In this document: one piece after another, positions 9,351 to 17,726 of the stretch
Layout of the letters: each line of letters starts with the position of its first letter
How positions within the stretch are numbered: position 1 is the first letter of the stretch
DNA from: RGIG529 sp050950425
GTDB taxonomy: Bacteria; Bacillota; Clostridia; Oscillospirales; Oscillospiraceae
Assembly: GCA_050950425.1 (NCBI GenBank)
Contig: JBMNHO010000002.1
Location: 992,001 to 1,056,000 of the forward strand
Length of the DNA stretch: 64,000 nucleotides
Reading direction: 5' to 3'
Notes under the pieces: model-generated
What the model saw: only the letters and a program-made list of their open reading frames with translations
What the model was told of the DNA's origin: nothing
Databases searched by the model: none
Made by a program: the position numbers and the translations under genes

Positions 9351-9752
9351 ATGGCCTTTGCGCTGGCCCTTTTGGCGGGCGCCGTGACGGGGGTTCTCTC
9401 CGCCTTTGGCGTGGGCGGAGGAACTTTGCTTTTGATCTATTTGTCGGTGTTTACGGGCGTACCCCAGCAGACCGCCCAGGGGATCAATCTGCTGTATTTC
9501 CTGCCCGCGGCTCTGGCCTCCCTGCCCTCCCATTTTAAAAACGGCTTCATCGACCGCACTGCCCTGCTCCCCGCTATTTTGTGCGGTCTCGTCTCCACGG
9601 CTCTGTTCGCTTTTTTGGCAACGGGGCTGGAAACGGGACTTCTGCGCCGATTTTTTGGCGGATTTCTGCTGGTCATTGGCCTGTATGAGCTGTTTGGGCA
9701 TAAACCAACCGGCGAGGATGACCCCCGCCGGCCCGATGCTTCTTCCTATTGA
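9351..9752 (+). CDS. TauE/SafE-family membrane protein, C-terminal half
   Basis: A 133-residue membrane protein with the second TauE/SafE repeat: the glycine motif SAFGVGGGTLLLIYL, then hydrophobic helices and a short polar tail. It is in the same reading frame as the preceding half, separated only by TAG and 12 sense codons that would encode a basic hydrophilic linker. It has its own AAAGGGGA seven bases before ATG 9351, so independent initiation and assembly as a heteromer with the first half is the simplest reading. Its stop overlaps the convergent ruvX gene by 7 bases. Confidence 0.8.
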   Translation: MAFALALLAGAVTGVLSAFGVGGGTLLLIYLSVFTGVPQQTAQGINLLYFLPAALASLPSHFKNGFIDRTALLPAILCGLVSTALFAFLATGLETGLLRRFFGGFLLVIGLYELFGHKPTGEDDPRRPDASSY

Positions 9753-10174
9753 TTCCCTTTTTGTATCTGCCGATAGGACAAATACCCTTCTAGGATCAAA
9801 GCGGCGGCAACCGCGTCGATCTTTGCTTTCTTTTTTTTGCCCCGCACCCCTTGGCCTACCAGAATACGGTCGGCGTCCACTGTGGTCCGCCGTTCATCCC
9901 ATAAGATAACGGGAAGGCCGATGGCGGTCTTCAGCGCTTCTTCCAATGTCCTGCTTTTCTGGGCCCGTTCTCCCAGGCTGTCGTTCATGTTTTTGGGATA
10001 GCCCAAAACCAGCTCCTCCACCTGATATTCCCCGGCAAGCCGATGTATTTCTTCCACCACTTTTGCCATATCCCGCTGGTGAATGGTTGTGGTAAACCCC
10101 GCCAAAAACCCGGTGGGGTCTGATATGGCGATCCCCGTCCGGGCATCTCCGTAGTCTATGGCCATAATACGCAT
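9746..10174 (-). CDS. ruvX: Putative pre-16S rRNA nuclease / Holliday junction resolvase-like RuvX (YqgF)
   Basis: A 142-residue RNase H-fold protein of the YqgF family, implicated in 16S rRNA 5' maturation. The N-terminal MAIDYGDARTGIAISD carries the first catalytic aspartate (D7). VLGYPKNMNDSLG and ILWDERRTT supply further conserved residues, and the C-terminal KIDAVAAALILEGYL holds the last acidic residue. It lies alone on the minus strand downstream of the ribosomal operon terminator. In many Clostridia ruvX is next to ireB; here ireB is over 50 kb away. Confidence 0.92.
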   Translation of the reverse strand: MRIMAIDYGDARTGIAISDPTGFLAGFTTTIHQRDMAKVVEEIHRLAGEYQVEELVLGYPKNMNDSLGERAQKSRTLEEALKTAIGLPVILWDERRTTVDADRILVGQGVRGKKKKAKIDAVAAALILEGYLSYRQIQKGNQ

Positions 10175-10199
10175 TGTTTGACTCCTTTATATAAAATCA

Positions 10200-10229
10200 C
10201 CCCTTGTGAAAGCGTGCTTCCACAAGGGG
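10200..10229 (-). terminator. Hairpin terminating the S10-spc-alpha operon
   Basis: CCCCTTGTG (10200-10208) pairs with CACAAGGGG (10221-10229) around a 12-base loop. Read on the minus strand it is followed by a T-rich stretch (TGATTTTATAT). It lies 24 bases after the rplQ stop and before ruvX. Confidence 0.65.
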
Positions 10230-10252
10230 ATCTTTTGGCATAGGATGAACGA

Positions 10253-10594
10253 TCAGACCAGTTCCAGGATGGCCATTTCAGCGCCGTCACCCCGGCGGGG
10301 GCCGATCCTCACGATGCGGGTATAGCCGCCGGCCCGCATGGAATATTTCGGTGCAATTTCATCAAACAGTTTTTTCGCGACATCTTCTCTTGTAATAAAG
10401 CCCAATGCCTGACGATAGTCCGCCAACGTCTGATGCTTGCCATATGTGATCATCTTCTCGGCCAAAGGAGCCACTTCCTTGGCTCTCGTCACCGTGGTCT
10501 TGATTCTGCCGGTTTCCAGCAGGCACGTAACCATAGTCCTGAGCATTGCTTTTCTCTGGTCGGTGGGCCTGCCGAGCTTCCGTGTTCCAGGCAT
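10253..10594 (-). CDS. rplQ: 50S ribosomal protein L17
   Basis: L17 is a large-subunit protein near the exit tunnel. The 113-residue product begins MPGTRKLGRPTDQRKAMLR, typical of bacterial L17, and ends GDGAEMAILELV. It is the last gene of the ribosomal operon, 25 bases after rpoA, and is followed by the terminator hairpin at 10200-10229. Confidence 0.97.
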   Translation of the reverse strand: MPGTRKLGRPTDQRKAMLRTMVTCLLETGRIKTTVTRAKEVAPLAEKMITYGKHQTLADYRQALGFITREDVAKKLFDEIAPKYSMRAGGYTRIVRIGPRRGDGAEMAILELV

Positions 10595-10619
10595 TTATTT
10601 CTCCTCCTTGTTCTCCGCG

Positions 10620-11567
10620 CTAATTGTCTTCGCTTGCAAGGGTAAGCCCCATCATCGCAAGCTTATTGATCACTTCTTCCAGTGATTTGCGCCCCAAGTT
10701 CCGCACCTTCATCATCTCGTCTTCCGTCTTGCTGATCAAGTCTTCCACGTTGTTGATGTTGGCACGCTTGAGACAGTTGAAGGAGCGAACGGAGAGATCC
10801 AGCTCCTCAATTGTCATCTCCAGCACCTTGTCCCGCTGGGTCTCCGCTTTTTCTACCACCGTGGATTTATTTCCCACGCTTTCCGATAAGTCGGTAAACA
10901 AAACGAAATGGTCACAGAGAATTTTAGCACCCAATGAAACAGCATCCCTTGCGGTGATTGTGCCATTGGTCCAGACTTCCAACGTCAGTTTATCAAAGTC
11001 TGTCATATTGCCCACACGTGTGTTTTCCACTGTATAATTCACCTTGTATACCGGGCTGTAGATGGAATCCACCGGAATCATTCCAATGATGTTTTGCGTC
11101 GGCTTGTTCCGGTCGGCCGGAACATAACCCCGGCCATGATCCAATGTCAGTTCCATCTCCAAAAAAGCGTTTTGGTTGAGTGTGGCAATGTGATGCTCGG
11201 GATTCAAAATCTCTACTTCGCTGTCTGCCTTGATGTCCCCAGCTGTCACTTTTCCTTCGCCGGACGCTTCAATATATACAGTTTTCACGTCTTGGCCATA
11301 CAGTCTTGCGATAATCCCTTTTACATTCAGCACAATCTCCGTCACATCTTCCTTGACCCCGGGAATCGTAGAAAATTCATGCTGCACTCCATTGATCTTG
11401 ATCATGGTGACAGCAGTACCCGGCAAAGAGGACAGAAGAATCCGCCGCAGGGAGTTTCCCAAAGTTGTGCCATAGCCGCGTTCCAATGGTTCCACCACGT
11501 ACTTTCCATAGGTACCGTCCTCTGGTGTTTCTGCACATTCAATGCGCGGCTTTTCTATTTCTACCAT
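10620..11567 (-). CDS. rpoA: DNA-directed RNA polymerase subunit alpha
   Basis: Alpha nucleates RNA polymerase assembly and contacts UP elements and activators. The start at ATG 11567 (MVEIEKPRIECAETPEDG) has AAGGAGGG ten bases upstream and gives the usual 315 residues; a longer in-frame extension is unsupported. The N-terminal dimerisation domain contains RGYGTTLGNSLRRILLSSLPG, and the C-terminal DNA-binding domain has LDLSVRSFNCLKRANI and VRNLGRKSLEEV. It follows rpsD, as in other Firmicutes alpha operons. Confidence 0.97.
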   Translation of the reverse strand: MVEIEKPRIECAETPEDGTYGKYVVEPLERGYGTTLGNSLRRILLSSLPGTAVTMIKINGVQHEFSTIPGVKEDVTEIVLNVKGIIARLYGQDVKTVYIEASGEGKVTAGDIKADSEVEILNPEHHIATLNQNAFLEMELTLDHGRGYVPADRNKPTQNIIGMIPVDSIYSPVYKVNYTVENTRVGNMTDFDKLTLEVWTNGTITARDAVSLGAKILCDHFVLFTDLSESVGNKSTVVEKAETQRDKVLEMTIEELDLSVRSFNCLKRANINNVEDLISKTEDEMMKVRNLGRKSLEEVINKLAMMGLTLASEDN

Positions 11568-11651
11568 ATCGCTATTACCCTCCTTTTCAATGCGGCATGC
11601 CAGCAGCATGCCGCACGGTTGTTCAGCTCACCAATCATTGAGGGCTTTTTA

Positions 11652-12281
11652 TTATTTAGAATACAGCTCGACAATCAGATGCTCCTCGATGGGAAGGTCA
11701 ATATCCTCCCGGGCGGGGAGGGCAAGCACCTTAGCTTCCAACTTCGTCTGATCCATTTCCAGCCACTTTGGCATGGGCCGAGATGCGTTGGTCTCCAAGG
11801 AAGCCTTAAATTTATCCAGGGAACGGCTGTTTTCTTTCATTGAAATGACCTCGCCCGGCTTAACCAGATAAGAAGGAATGTTCACTTTCTTCCCGTTGAT
11901 GGTAAAGTGGGCATGGCGCACCATCTGGCGTGCCTCCGCACGAGACATTGCAAATCCAAGCCGGTATACAACGTTGTCCAGGCGGGTCTCCAAAATGGAC
12001 AGCAGGTTTTCGCCCGTCACACCTTTGCGTTTGTTTGCCATGTCAAAATAGGTTCTAAATTGGTTTTCCAAAACGCCGTAGTAACGGCGGGCCTTCTGTT
12101 TTTCGCGCAACTGCAAACCATATTCCGACGCTTTCTTGTTCCGGGCATTGCCATGCTGGCCAGGGGGGAAGGAACGACGGTCGACTGCGCATTTATCGGT
12201 ATAGCATCTGTCGCCTTTCAGAAAGAGCTTCTGACCCTCTCTGCGACACAGGCGGCAAACAGCTCCCGTGTATCTTGCCAT
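11652..12281 (-). CDS. rpsD: 30S ribosomal protein S4, zinc-binding form
   Basis: S4 initiates 30S body assembly on 16S rRNA. The 209-residue product keeps the zinc-ribbon cysteines near the N-terminus (CRLC, then C-x4-C), i.e. the C+ form, and has the S4 RNA-binding domain (LETRLDNVVYRLGFAMSRAEARQ). It lies between rpsK and rpoA, the Clostridial alpha-operon position; in Bacillus rpsD is elsewhere. S4 often represses its own operon, but I cannot identify the target structure here. Confidence 0.97.
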   Translation of the reverse strand: MARYTGAVCRLCRREGQKLFLKGDRCYTDKCAVDRRSFPPGQHGNARNKKASEYGLQLREKQKARRYYGVLENQFRTYFDMANKRKGVTGENLLSILETRLDNVVYRLGFAMSRAEARQMVRHAHFTINGKKVNIPSYLVKPGEVISMKENSRSLDKFKASLETNASRPMPKWLEMDQTKLEAKVLALPAREDIDLPIEEHLIVELYSK

Positions 12282-12306
12282 GTTCTATAACACCTCCGTA
12301 GTTTGA

Positions 12307-12705
12307 TTAAACACGTCTTCTTTTCGGCGGACGGCATCCATTGTGGGGGATGGGGGTGACGTCTTTGATCAACGTGACTTCCAGACCCACTGCCTGCAAT
12401 GCGCGGATTGCAGCTTCGCGGCCGGAGCCCGGTCCCTTGACGTACACTTCCACTGTCTTTAATCCATGCTCCATTGCCGCCTTGGCTGCTGTTTCAGCGG
12501 CCGTCTGGGCGGCAAACGGGGTGGATTTTCTTGATCCACGGAACCCCAGTCCACCGGAGGATGCCCAAGAAATGGCGTTTCCTTTGGTGTCGGTAACGGT
12601 GACCATCGTGTTGTTGAAAGAAGAGCGAATATGCACGGCACCCTTCTCAATGTTTTTGCGCTCACGGCGCTTGCGAATGACTCTTTTTCCTTTTGGAGCT
12701 GCCAA
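12307..12705 (-). CDS. rpsK: 30S ribosomal protein S11
   Basis: S11 forms part of the 30S platform next to the mRNA exit. The 132-residue product shows GAVHIRSSFNNTMVTVTD, GRSRKSTPFAAQ-type sequence (GFRGSRKSTPFAAQTAAE) and the conserved C-terminus TPIPHNGCRPPKRRRV. It sits 14 bases downstream of rpsM in the alpha section of the operon. Confidence 0.97.
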   Translation of the reverse strand: MAAPKGKRVIRKRRERKNIEKGAVHIRSSFNNTMVTVTDTKGNAISWASSGGLGFRGSRKSTPFAAQTAAETAAKAAMEHGLKTVEVYVKGPGSGREAAIRALQAVGLEVTLIKDVTPIPHNGCRPPKRRRV

Positions 12706-12719
12706 CTGCTCTCCCTCCC

Positions 12720-13088
12720 TTACTTCTTCTTATTGGCAATGGTCCGTTTGGGACCTTTGCGTGTTCTGGCATTGGTTTTGCTGCGCTGCCCCCGCACGGG
12801 AAGGCCCCTTCTGTGGCGAATGCCACGGTAGCAGCCAATTTCTGTGAGCCGCTTGATATCCATCGCCACATCACGGCGCAAATCTCCCTCTACGGTGTAG
12901 TGCTTGGTGATGCAATCGCGCAGTGCGGCCTCTTCTGCATCCGTAAGATCTTTCACGCGTGTGTCAGGGTTGATCCCTGTTTCCGCCAAAATGTCGTTGG
13001 CGCTTTTTCTGCCAATGCCGAGAATATAAGTCAAACCAATTTCAATTCGTTTGTCCTTCGGCAAGTCAATACCGGCAATACGTGCCAT
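12720..13088 (-). CDS. rpsM: 30S ribosomal protein S13
   Basis: S13 is a 30S head protein forming bridges to the 50S subunit and contacting P-site tRNA. The 122-residue product opens MARIAGIDLPKDKRIEIGLTYI, includes RRGLPVRGQRSKTNARTRKGP and ends in a lysine-rich tail. It follows rpmJ after 17 bases. Confidence 0.97.
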   Translation of the reverse strand: MARIAGIDLPKDKRIEIGLTYILGIGRKSANDILAETGINPDTRVKDLTDAEEAALRDCITKHYTVEGDLRRDVAMDIKRLTEIGCYRGIRHRRGLPVRGQRSKTNARTRKGPKRTIANKKK

Positions 13089-13105
13089 TTAGTTCAGCAC
13101 CTCCA

Positions 13106-13219
13106 TTAACCTTGTCTCTGCTTATGCTTCGGGTTTTCGCAAATTACCATAACCTTGCCCTTGCGTTTAATGACCTTGCATTTTTCGCACATGGGCTTCA
13201 CAGACGGTCTTACTTTCAC
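13106..13219 (-). CDS. rpmJ: 50S ribosomal protein L36
   Basis: This 37-residue protein is one of the smallest ribosomal proteins. Translated by hand, it begins (M)KVRPSVKPMCEKCKV and ends NPKHKQRQG, with the zinc ligands C-x2-C, a later C and H (C+ form). The start is GTG 13219, with AGGAGG seven bases upstream. It lies between infA and rpsM, the standard position. Confidence 0.95.
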   Translation of the reverse strand: MKVRPSVKPMCEKCKVIKRKGKVMVICENPKHKQRQG

Positions 13220-13321
13220 TTTGTAACCTCCTGTTTCCAGTGACAAAACAGCGGCTCATATCTCACATCCTACATGTTGCAATGTGCAAGTGACATGGAA
13301 CGGCAGCCCTGTTTCCATTGA

Positions 13322-13540
13322 TTATTTACTCCGCCAGGTGATCCTGCCGCGGGTCAAATCATAGGGAGACATTTGTATGGTCACCTTGTCGCCCGGCAGG
13401 ATTCTGATAAAATTCATCCGGAGTTTTCCGGAAATATGCGCCAAAATCGTATGGCCGTTCCCAATATCCACATGGAAAGTGGTGTTCGGCAGCGCTTCCG
13501 TCACGATGCCCTCCAGCTCAATTACGTCATCTTTGGCCAA
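13322..13540 (-). CDS. infA: Translation initiation factor IF-1
   Basis: IF-1 occupies the ribosomal A site during initiation. The 72-residue S1-fold product starts MAKDDVIELEGIVTEALPN and contains the typical HISGKLRMNFIRILPGDKV and LTRGRITWR. Its start overlaps the 3' end of the KOW-protein gene by 14 bases. The 102 bases to rpmJ are longer than most gaps in this operon and contain a 10-bp direct repeat (13230-13239 and 13308-13317). Confidence 0.97.
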   Translation of the reverse strand: MAKDDVIELEGIVTEALPNTTFHVDIGNGHTILAHISGKLRMNFIRILPGDKVTIQMSPYDLTRGRITWRSK

Positions 13541-13832
13541 GCGTATTCGCCTCCCTTAGGTCGTCTTGGCTCTTGCCTCGATGTATGGCAAGTAGCTTTC
13601 TGATTTCTTTGTTTTCAATCCTTCCGCCCTCCCGAAAGCGGGAGAGCGCCGGATGTTCCCGTTTGCCCATATAACGCACATGCTTTTTGTTTTTGCGCTT
13701 TGGGCGCTCCAGCGGTCTGTTCTTTCCGTCTGCCAGGAGGAAATGTTTTTCTTCCACACCCACAACAAGGAACCATGCGCCCTTATCGTGGCCGGCGGCA
13801 GAGGAAACAATATCTGCGTAACCGATTTCCAT
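13527..13832 (-). CDS. KOW-domain RNA-binding protein (L14e-like, YbzG-type)
   Basis: A 101-residue protein with an N-terminal KOW/L14e-like segment (IGYADIVSSAAGHDKGAWFLVVGV) followed by a basic stretch (ERPKRKNKKHVRYMGKREHP). Small proteins of this kind between map and infA are characteristic of Firmicutes, e.g. ybzG of Bacillus subtilis; their exact ribosomal role is not settled. ATG 13832 is preferred over a start 15 bases upstream because GGGGAG lies seven bases before it. The map stop and this start are only four bases apart. Confidence 0.8.
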   Translation of the reverse strand: MEIGYADIVSSAAGHDKGAWFLVVGVEEKHFLLADGKNRPLERPKRKNKKHVRYMGKREHPALSRFREGGRIENKEIRKLLAIHRGKSQDDLREANTLGQR

Positions 13833-13836
13833 CGAG

Positions 13837-14595
13837 TCACTCCCCATCAGAGAGCCGGGTTAAAATCTCCGCTTCTCCCTCTGTTATGAGAATCGTGTTT
13901 TCGAAATGCGCGGACAAAGACCCGTCTTTCGTGACAACGGTCCACCCGTCGCTCAGGCGGCGGACGTGGTAGTCTCCTGCGTTCACCATGGGTTCAACGG
14001 CCAGCGTCATCCCCGGGAACAGCCGGGCTCCCCGGCCGGGAGAACCGAAGTTGGGAACCTCGGGCGCTTCATGTAAATGGGCGCCCACCCCGTGTCCCAC
14101 ATAGTCCCGCACAACGGAACACCCGTGCTGTTCGACATAGGCCTGCACGCCATGGGAAATGTCAAACACCCGGTTGCCCGGTTTTGCATACGCAATTCCT
14201 TCATAAAAGCTCTGCCTTGTCACGGCAATTAGACGCTTCGCCTCGTCGGACACATGGCCGCACGGAAACGTGTCGGCGCAGTCTCCGTGAAATCCATCCA
14301 AACAGGCGCCAACGTCAATGCTGACAATGTCGCCTTCCCGCAGACGCCGGCTGCCCGGTATCCCGTGAATCACTTGGTCATTCACAGAGATGCAGATGCT
14401 GCCGGGGAATCCGTTGTAATGGAGGAACGAGGGGGTTGCCCCCTGAGACGTTATAAAGCGGTAAACGGCCTGATCAATTTCGCGGGTTGTCACGCCGGGA
14501 AGTACCATTTTACCCGCGAGGGCGCGGGCTGCCGCGGTAATGCTTCCTGCACGGCGCATGAGCGAAATTTCTCTTGCGGATTTGATCGGAATCAT
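13837..14595 (-). CDS. map: Methionine aminopeptidase, type I
   Basis: Removes the N-terminal methionine from nascent proteins. The 252-residue product has the metal-binding residues of the family in order: the aspartates in SIDVGACLDGFHGDCADTF, the histidine in YVGHGVGAHLHEAP, the glutamate in MTLAVEPMVN and the last glutamate in FENTILITEGE. The substrate-side histidine lies in FLHYNGFPGSICISVNDQVIHGIPG-type sequence. Its start overlaps the adk stop by four bases, so the two are probably coupled. Confidence 0.96.
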   Translation of the reverse strand: MIPIKSAREISLMRRAGSITAAARALAGKMVLPGVTTREIDQAVYRFITSQGATPSFLHYNGFPGSICISVNDQVIHGIPGSRRLREGDIVSIDVGACLDGFHGDCADTFPCGHVSDEAKRLIAVTRQSFYEGIAYAKPGNRVFDISHGVQAYVEQHGCSVVRDYVGHGVGAHLHEAPEVPNFGSPGRGARLFPGMTLAVEPMVNAGDYHVRRLSDGWTVVTKDGSLSAHFENTILITEGEAEILTRLSDGE

Positions 14596-15230
14596 GGCTT
14601 GATCCCCAGAGCTTCCAGAATGATGCGGGTGGTGGCTTCAATGCTCGATTGATTGGAAATCATTTTCAGAAGCCCCTGGGCTTCATAAAAGCCCTTGAGC
14701 GGTTCTGTCTCTGTGTGATACACCTGCAAACGGGCTTTCACCGTTTCAGGCATATCGTCTTTGCGTTGGATCAAGGCAGCGCCGCATTTGTCGCAGACGC
14801 CTTCCTGTTTCGGCGGACTGTTTTCAACATGATACGTTGCGCCGCACTCCGGACAGGTACGACGCCCGGTCATGCGGGCCTCGATCTCTCCGTCGGAAAT
14901 TTCGATGGAAAGCACCGCGTCAAAGGAGATGCCGGTCTGCTCCAGCGCTTCCGCCTGGGCGATGGTACGGGGCACACCGTCCAAAATGAATCCGTTTTTG
15001 CAGTCAGCTTCCGCAAGCCGTTCTTTGATGATGCCGATGATGACATCGTCGGGGACCAGCTTCCCGCTTTCCACAAACGATTTTGCCTTCAGGCCCACCG
15101 GGGTGCCATTTTTCATGGCAGCCCGGAGGATATTGCCTGTGGAAATGGGCGGAATGCTGCAAATGCGGCTTAATATTTCAGCCTGTGTGCCTTTTCCGGC
15201 GCCAGGCGCGCCCAAAAGTATCAGTTTCAT
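14592..15230 (-). CDS. adk: Adenylate kinase (zinc-LID form)
   Basis: Interconverts AMP + ATP and 2 ADP. The 212-residue product has the P-loop GAPGAGKGTQ at residues 7-16, the AMP-binding segment PPISTGNILRAAM, and a long LID with four cysteines (CPEC and CDKC pairs), which indicates the structural-zinc form common in Gram-positives. It sits between secY and map, the standard spc-operon arrangement. Confidence 0.97.
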   Translation of the reverse strand: MKLILLGAPGAGKGTQAEILSRICSIPPISTGNILRAAMKNGTPVGLKAKSFVESGKLVPDDVIIGIIKERLAEADCKNGFILDGVPRTIAQAEALEQTGISFDAVLSIEISDGEIEARMTGRRTCPECGATYHVENSPPKQEGVCDKCGAALIQRKDDMPETVKARLQVYHTETEPLKGFYEAQGLLKMISNQSSIEATTRIILEALGIKP

Positions 15231-15243
15231 ACTGATGACCTCC

Positions 15244-16560
15244 TTATTCCAGGAACCCCTTGTAATGACGCATCAGCATCTGCGCTTCCATCGCTTTTAC
15301 TGTTTCCAGCGCCACGCTGACGACGATGATGATGGATGTCCCGCCGATGGACAAGGAAGCCACGCTGATGATGTTCCCGGCAACGATCGGCACGATGGCC
15401 ACAACGGCCAGATAAATCGCACCGAACAATGTAATTTTACCCAATACATTCCGAATAAAATCAGCTGTGGGTTTGCCCGGCCGAAATCCGGGGATAAATC
15501 CGCCATTCTTTTTCAGATTGTTTGATATCTCAATGGGGTTGAATTGAACCGAGGCATAGAAATAGCTGAATCCTAAGATCAGCAGGAAGTAAACCACGAC
15601 ATACAAAATCGACGTCGTTTGGAATACTCCCAAAAATCCAGCCCAAAACGTACCGTCCGCCGGTTTCGGCATAAATGCCGCAATGGTGGCCGGCAAAGAA
15701 GCGATGGCTTGGGCAAAGATGATGGGCATCACGCCGGCCATGTTGACCTTAATGGGCAAGTGGCTGCTTTGTCCGCCATACATCTTCCGTCCAACCACTC
15801 TTTTGGCATACTGGATGGGGATGCGCCGCTCCGCGTTGGAGATATACACGATAAAGACCACAATGGCCAAAACGCCAATGATAATCCCGATCAACCCCAG
15901 GGCGCTGATGTTGTTGGCTCCTTCTTCCAGAGCCACTCCGCTGTAATGGTTTCGAACGCCGATAAACAGGGAGTAAACCATGGTCGGCATCCTGGATACG
16001 ATGCTGGCAAATAAGATAATGGAAATTCCATTTCCGATGCCAAACTCCGTAACCTGTTCCCCCAACCACATCAAAAACGCGGAACCTGCCGTAAAGGTTG
16101 CAATAATCACGATTGCCGCCCAAATGGAGGTATCAGTCAGTATGCCGTTTGCTTTGATCAGGGCATAATAACCAAATCCCTGCAACAGTGCGATGGCAAC
16201 CGTCGTGTAACGGGTAATCGCTGCCAGTTTTTTACGTCCTTCTTCGCCGCCATCTTTCTGCATCCGTTCCAGGGCCGGGATGGCCACTGTCAAAAGCTGA
16301 ATGATGATGGAGCTGTTGATATACGGTTGAATCGACAGCGCAAATATGGTCGCTTGTGAAAATGCACCGCCGGACATGGCGTTGAGCAGGCCCAAAGCCG
16401 TGTTGCCTACGCTGTTGAAATACTCTGACAGCGCATTTAAATTCACAAAAGGAACCGGAACCGCATTGCCCAAACGGTAGATGAGCAATATCAGCAGCGT
16501 AAAGAGAATCTTTTTCCGCAGTTCTGGGATCCTCCATGCGTTACGGACGGTCTGAATCAA
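15244..16560 (-). CDS. secY: Preprotein translocase subunit SecY
   Basis: Channel-forming subunit of the SecYEG translocon. The 438-residue product has about ten membrane helices. Family landmarks are the N-terminal LRKKILFTLLILLIYRLGNAVPVP, the plug-region ALSIQPYINSSIIIQLL, and the cytoplasmic loop NNLKKNGGFIPGFRPGKPT. It begins directly after the rplO stop with no spacer, and the gene order rplO-secY-adk-map is conserved. Confidence 0.97.
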   Translation of the reverse strand: MIQTVRNAWRIPELRKKILFTLLILLIYRLGNAVPVPFVNLNALSEYFNSVGNTALGLLNAMSGGAFSQATIFALSIQPYINSSIIIQLLTVAIPALERMQKDGGEEGRKKLAAITRYTTVAIALLQGFGYYALIKANGILTDTSIWAAIVIIATFTAGSAFLMWLGEQVTEFGIGNGISIILFASIVSRMPTMVYSLFIGVRNHYSGVALEEGANNISALGLIGIIIGVLAIVVFIVYISNAERRIPIQYAKRVVGRKMYGGQSSHLPIKVNMAGVMPIIFAQAIASLPATIAAFMPKPADGTFWAGFLGVFQTTSILYVVVYFLLILGFSYFYASVQFNPIEISNNLKKNGGFIPGFRPGKPTADFIRNVLGKITLFGAIYLAVVAIVPIVAGNIISVASLSIGGTSIIIVVSVALETVKAMEAQMLMRHYKGFLE

Positions 16561-17001
16561 TTAAACCACCTCAGCCTTTCCACCTGCCGCTTCAATTTTC
16601 TCTTTTGCAGATGCGGAAAAGGCAGACGCCTGCACGGTAACTTTTTTCTCCAGCTTACCATTGCCCAGTACTTTGTATCCATATTGGCACTTGGACAAAA
16701 TGCCTTTTTCCAGCAATGCCTGTTCGGTCACAACGGCTCCGTCCTCAAAACGGTTCAGCGCCGTCAGATTGATTGCTTCATAAGGCTTTGCGAAAATATT
16801 GTTGAATCCGCGTTTCGGCAGGCGCCGGGCCAAGGGCATCTGGCCGCCTTCAAAACCGATTCTGACGCCGCCGCCGCTGCGGGCTTTTTGTCCCTTGTGG
16901 CCACGGCCGGCCGTCTTTCCGTTGCCGGTGCCCCTGCCGCGTCCCTTTCGTTTGCCTTCCTGAACGGAACCTGCCGCAGGGGAGATTTCATGCAAATTCA
17001 T
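16561..17001 (-). CDS. rplO: 50S ribosomal protein L15
   Basis: L15 is a late-assembly large-subunit protein with a long glycine- and basic-rich N-terminal extension. The 146-residue product shows GSVQEGKRKGRGRGTGNGKTAGRG and GFEGGQMPLARRLPKRGF-type motifs. The stop abuts the secY start. Confidence 0.97.
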   Translation of the reverse strand: MNLHEISPAAGSVQEGKRKGRGRGTGNGKTAGRGHKGQKARSGGGVRIGFEGGQMPLARRLPKRGFNNIFAKPYEAINLTALNRFEDGAVVTEQALLEKGILSKCQYGYKVLGNGKLEKKVTVQASAFSASAKEKIEAAGGKAEVV

Positions 17002-17012
17002 GTTGCACCTCC

Positions 17013-17195
17013 TTACTGTTCCTCAGACACCTGCAGCAAATACCCGATCTGGGCAATTTTACCGCGGGTCTGTGGGGTGTCAGGCTGTACGGTCTCGCTG
17101 CCGATTTTTTTCAGCCCGAGAGAATGGGCAGTGGCAATGTGTTTTGCCAATCTGCCGTTCAAGCTTTTTACCAGCTTAATTTTGAGATTTGCCAT
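17013..17195 (-). CDS. rpmD: 50S ribosomal protein L30
   Basis: The 60-residue product (MANLKIKLVKSLNGR start) has the L30 core GLKKIGSETVQPDTPQTRGKI. ATG 17195 is chosen because it gives the normal length; an in-frame upstream start lies inside rpsE and adds residues foreign to the family. It lies between rpsE and rplO, 13 bases after the rpsE stop. Confidence 0.96.
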   Translation of the reverse strand: MANLKIKLVKSLNGRLAKHIATAHSLGLKKIGSETVQPDTPQTRGKIAQIGYLLQVSEEQ

Positions 17196-17208
17196 ACTTG
17201 TCGCCCTC

Positions 17209-17709
17209 CTAACCTTGGATCTCTTCCACGCGCTTGCCACGAATGCGTGCCACTTCCTCAGGTCCTCTTAAGGAGCGCAGGCCAACCATGGTAGCTGTGA
17301 CTACGTTCTGCGGGTTGTTCGAGCGCAGGCACTTTGTGCGGATGTCTTTCACGCCGGCTGCTTCCAGCACAGCACGCACCGGGCCGCCGGCAATGACGCC
17401 GGTACCGGGGGCAGCGGGTTTCAGCAATACTTTGCCCGCGCCAAACTCGCCTAGTACTTCATGCGGAATTGTGGTGCCGGAAAGGGTAATCTTAACCATG
17501 CTCTTCTTGGCTTCTTCAATGCCCTTCCGAATGGCTTCCGGCACTTCCGAGGCTTTGCCCAAACCAAAGCCCACTCTGCCTTTTTCGTCGCCTACAACGA
17601 CCAACGCTGCGAATTTAAAGATACGGCCACCCTTGACAGTCTTGGAAACTCTGTTTAAGGAGACTACTTTTTCTACAAATTCGCTCGGCTCTCTTTCAAA
17701 TCTCGCCAT
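17209..17709 (-). CDS. rpsE: 30S ribosomal protein S5
   Basis: S5 influences translational fidelity and lines the mRNA entry tunnel. The 166-residue product contains FKFAALVVVGDEKGRVGFGLGKA and the C-terminal PGTGVIAGGPVRAVLEAAGVKD. The N-terminal loop reads VSKTVKGGRIF, where spectinomycin-resistance changes occur in other species; it looks wild type. It is flanked by rplR and rpmD. Confidence 0.97.
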   Translation of the reverse strand: MARFEREPSEFVEKVVSLNRVSKTVKGGRIFKFAALVVVGDEKGRVGFGLGKASEVPEAIRKGIEEAKKSMVKITLSGTTIPHEVLGEFGAGKVLLKPAAPGTGVIAGGPVRAVLEAAGVKDIRTKCLRSNNPQNVVTATMVGLRSLRGPEEVARIRGKRVEEIQG

Positions 17710-17726
17710 AATTTGTCCTCCTCTCC

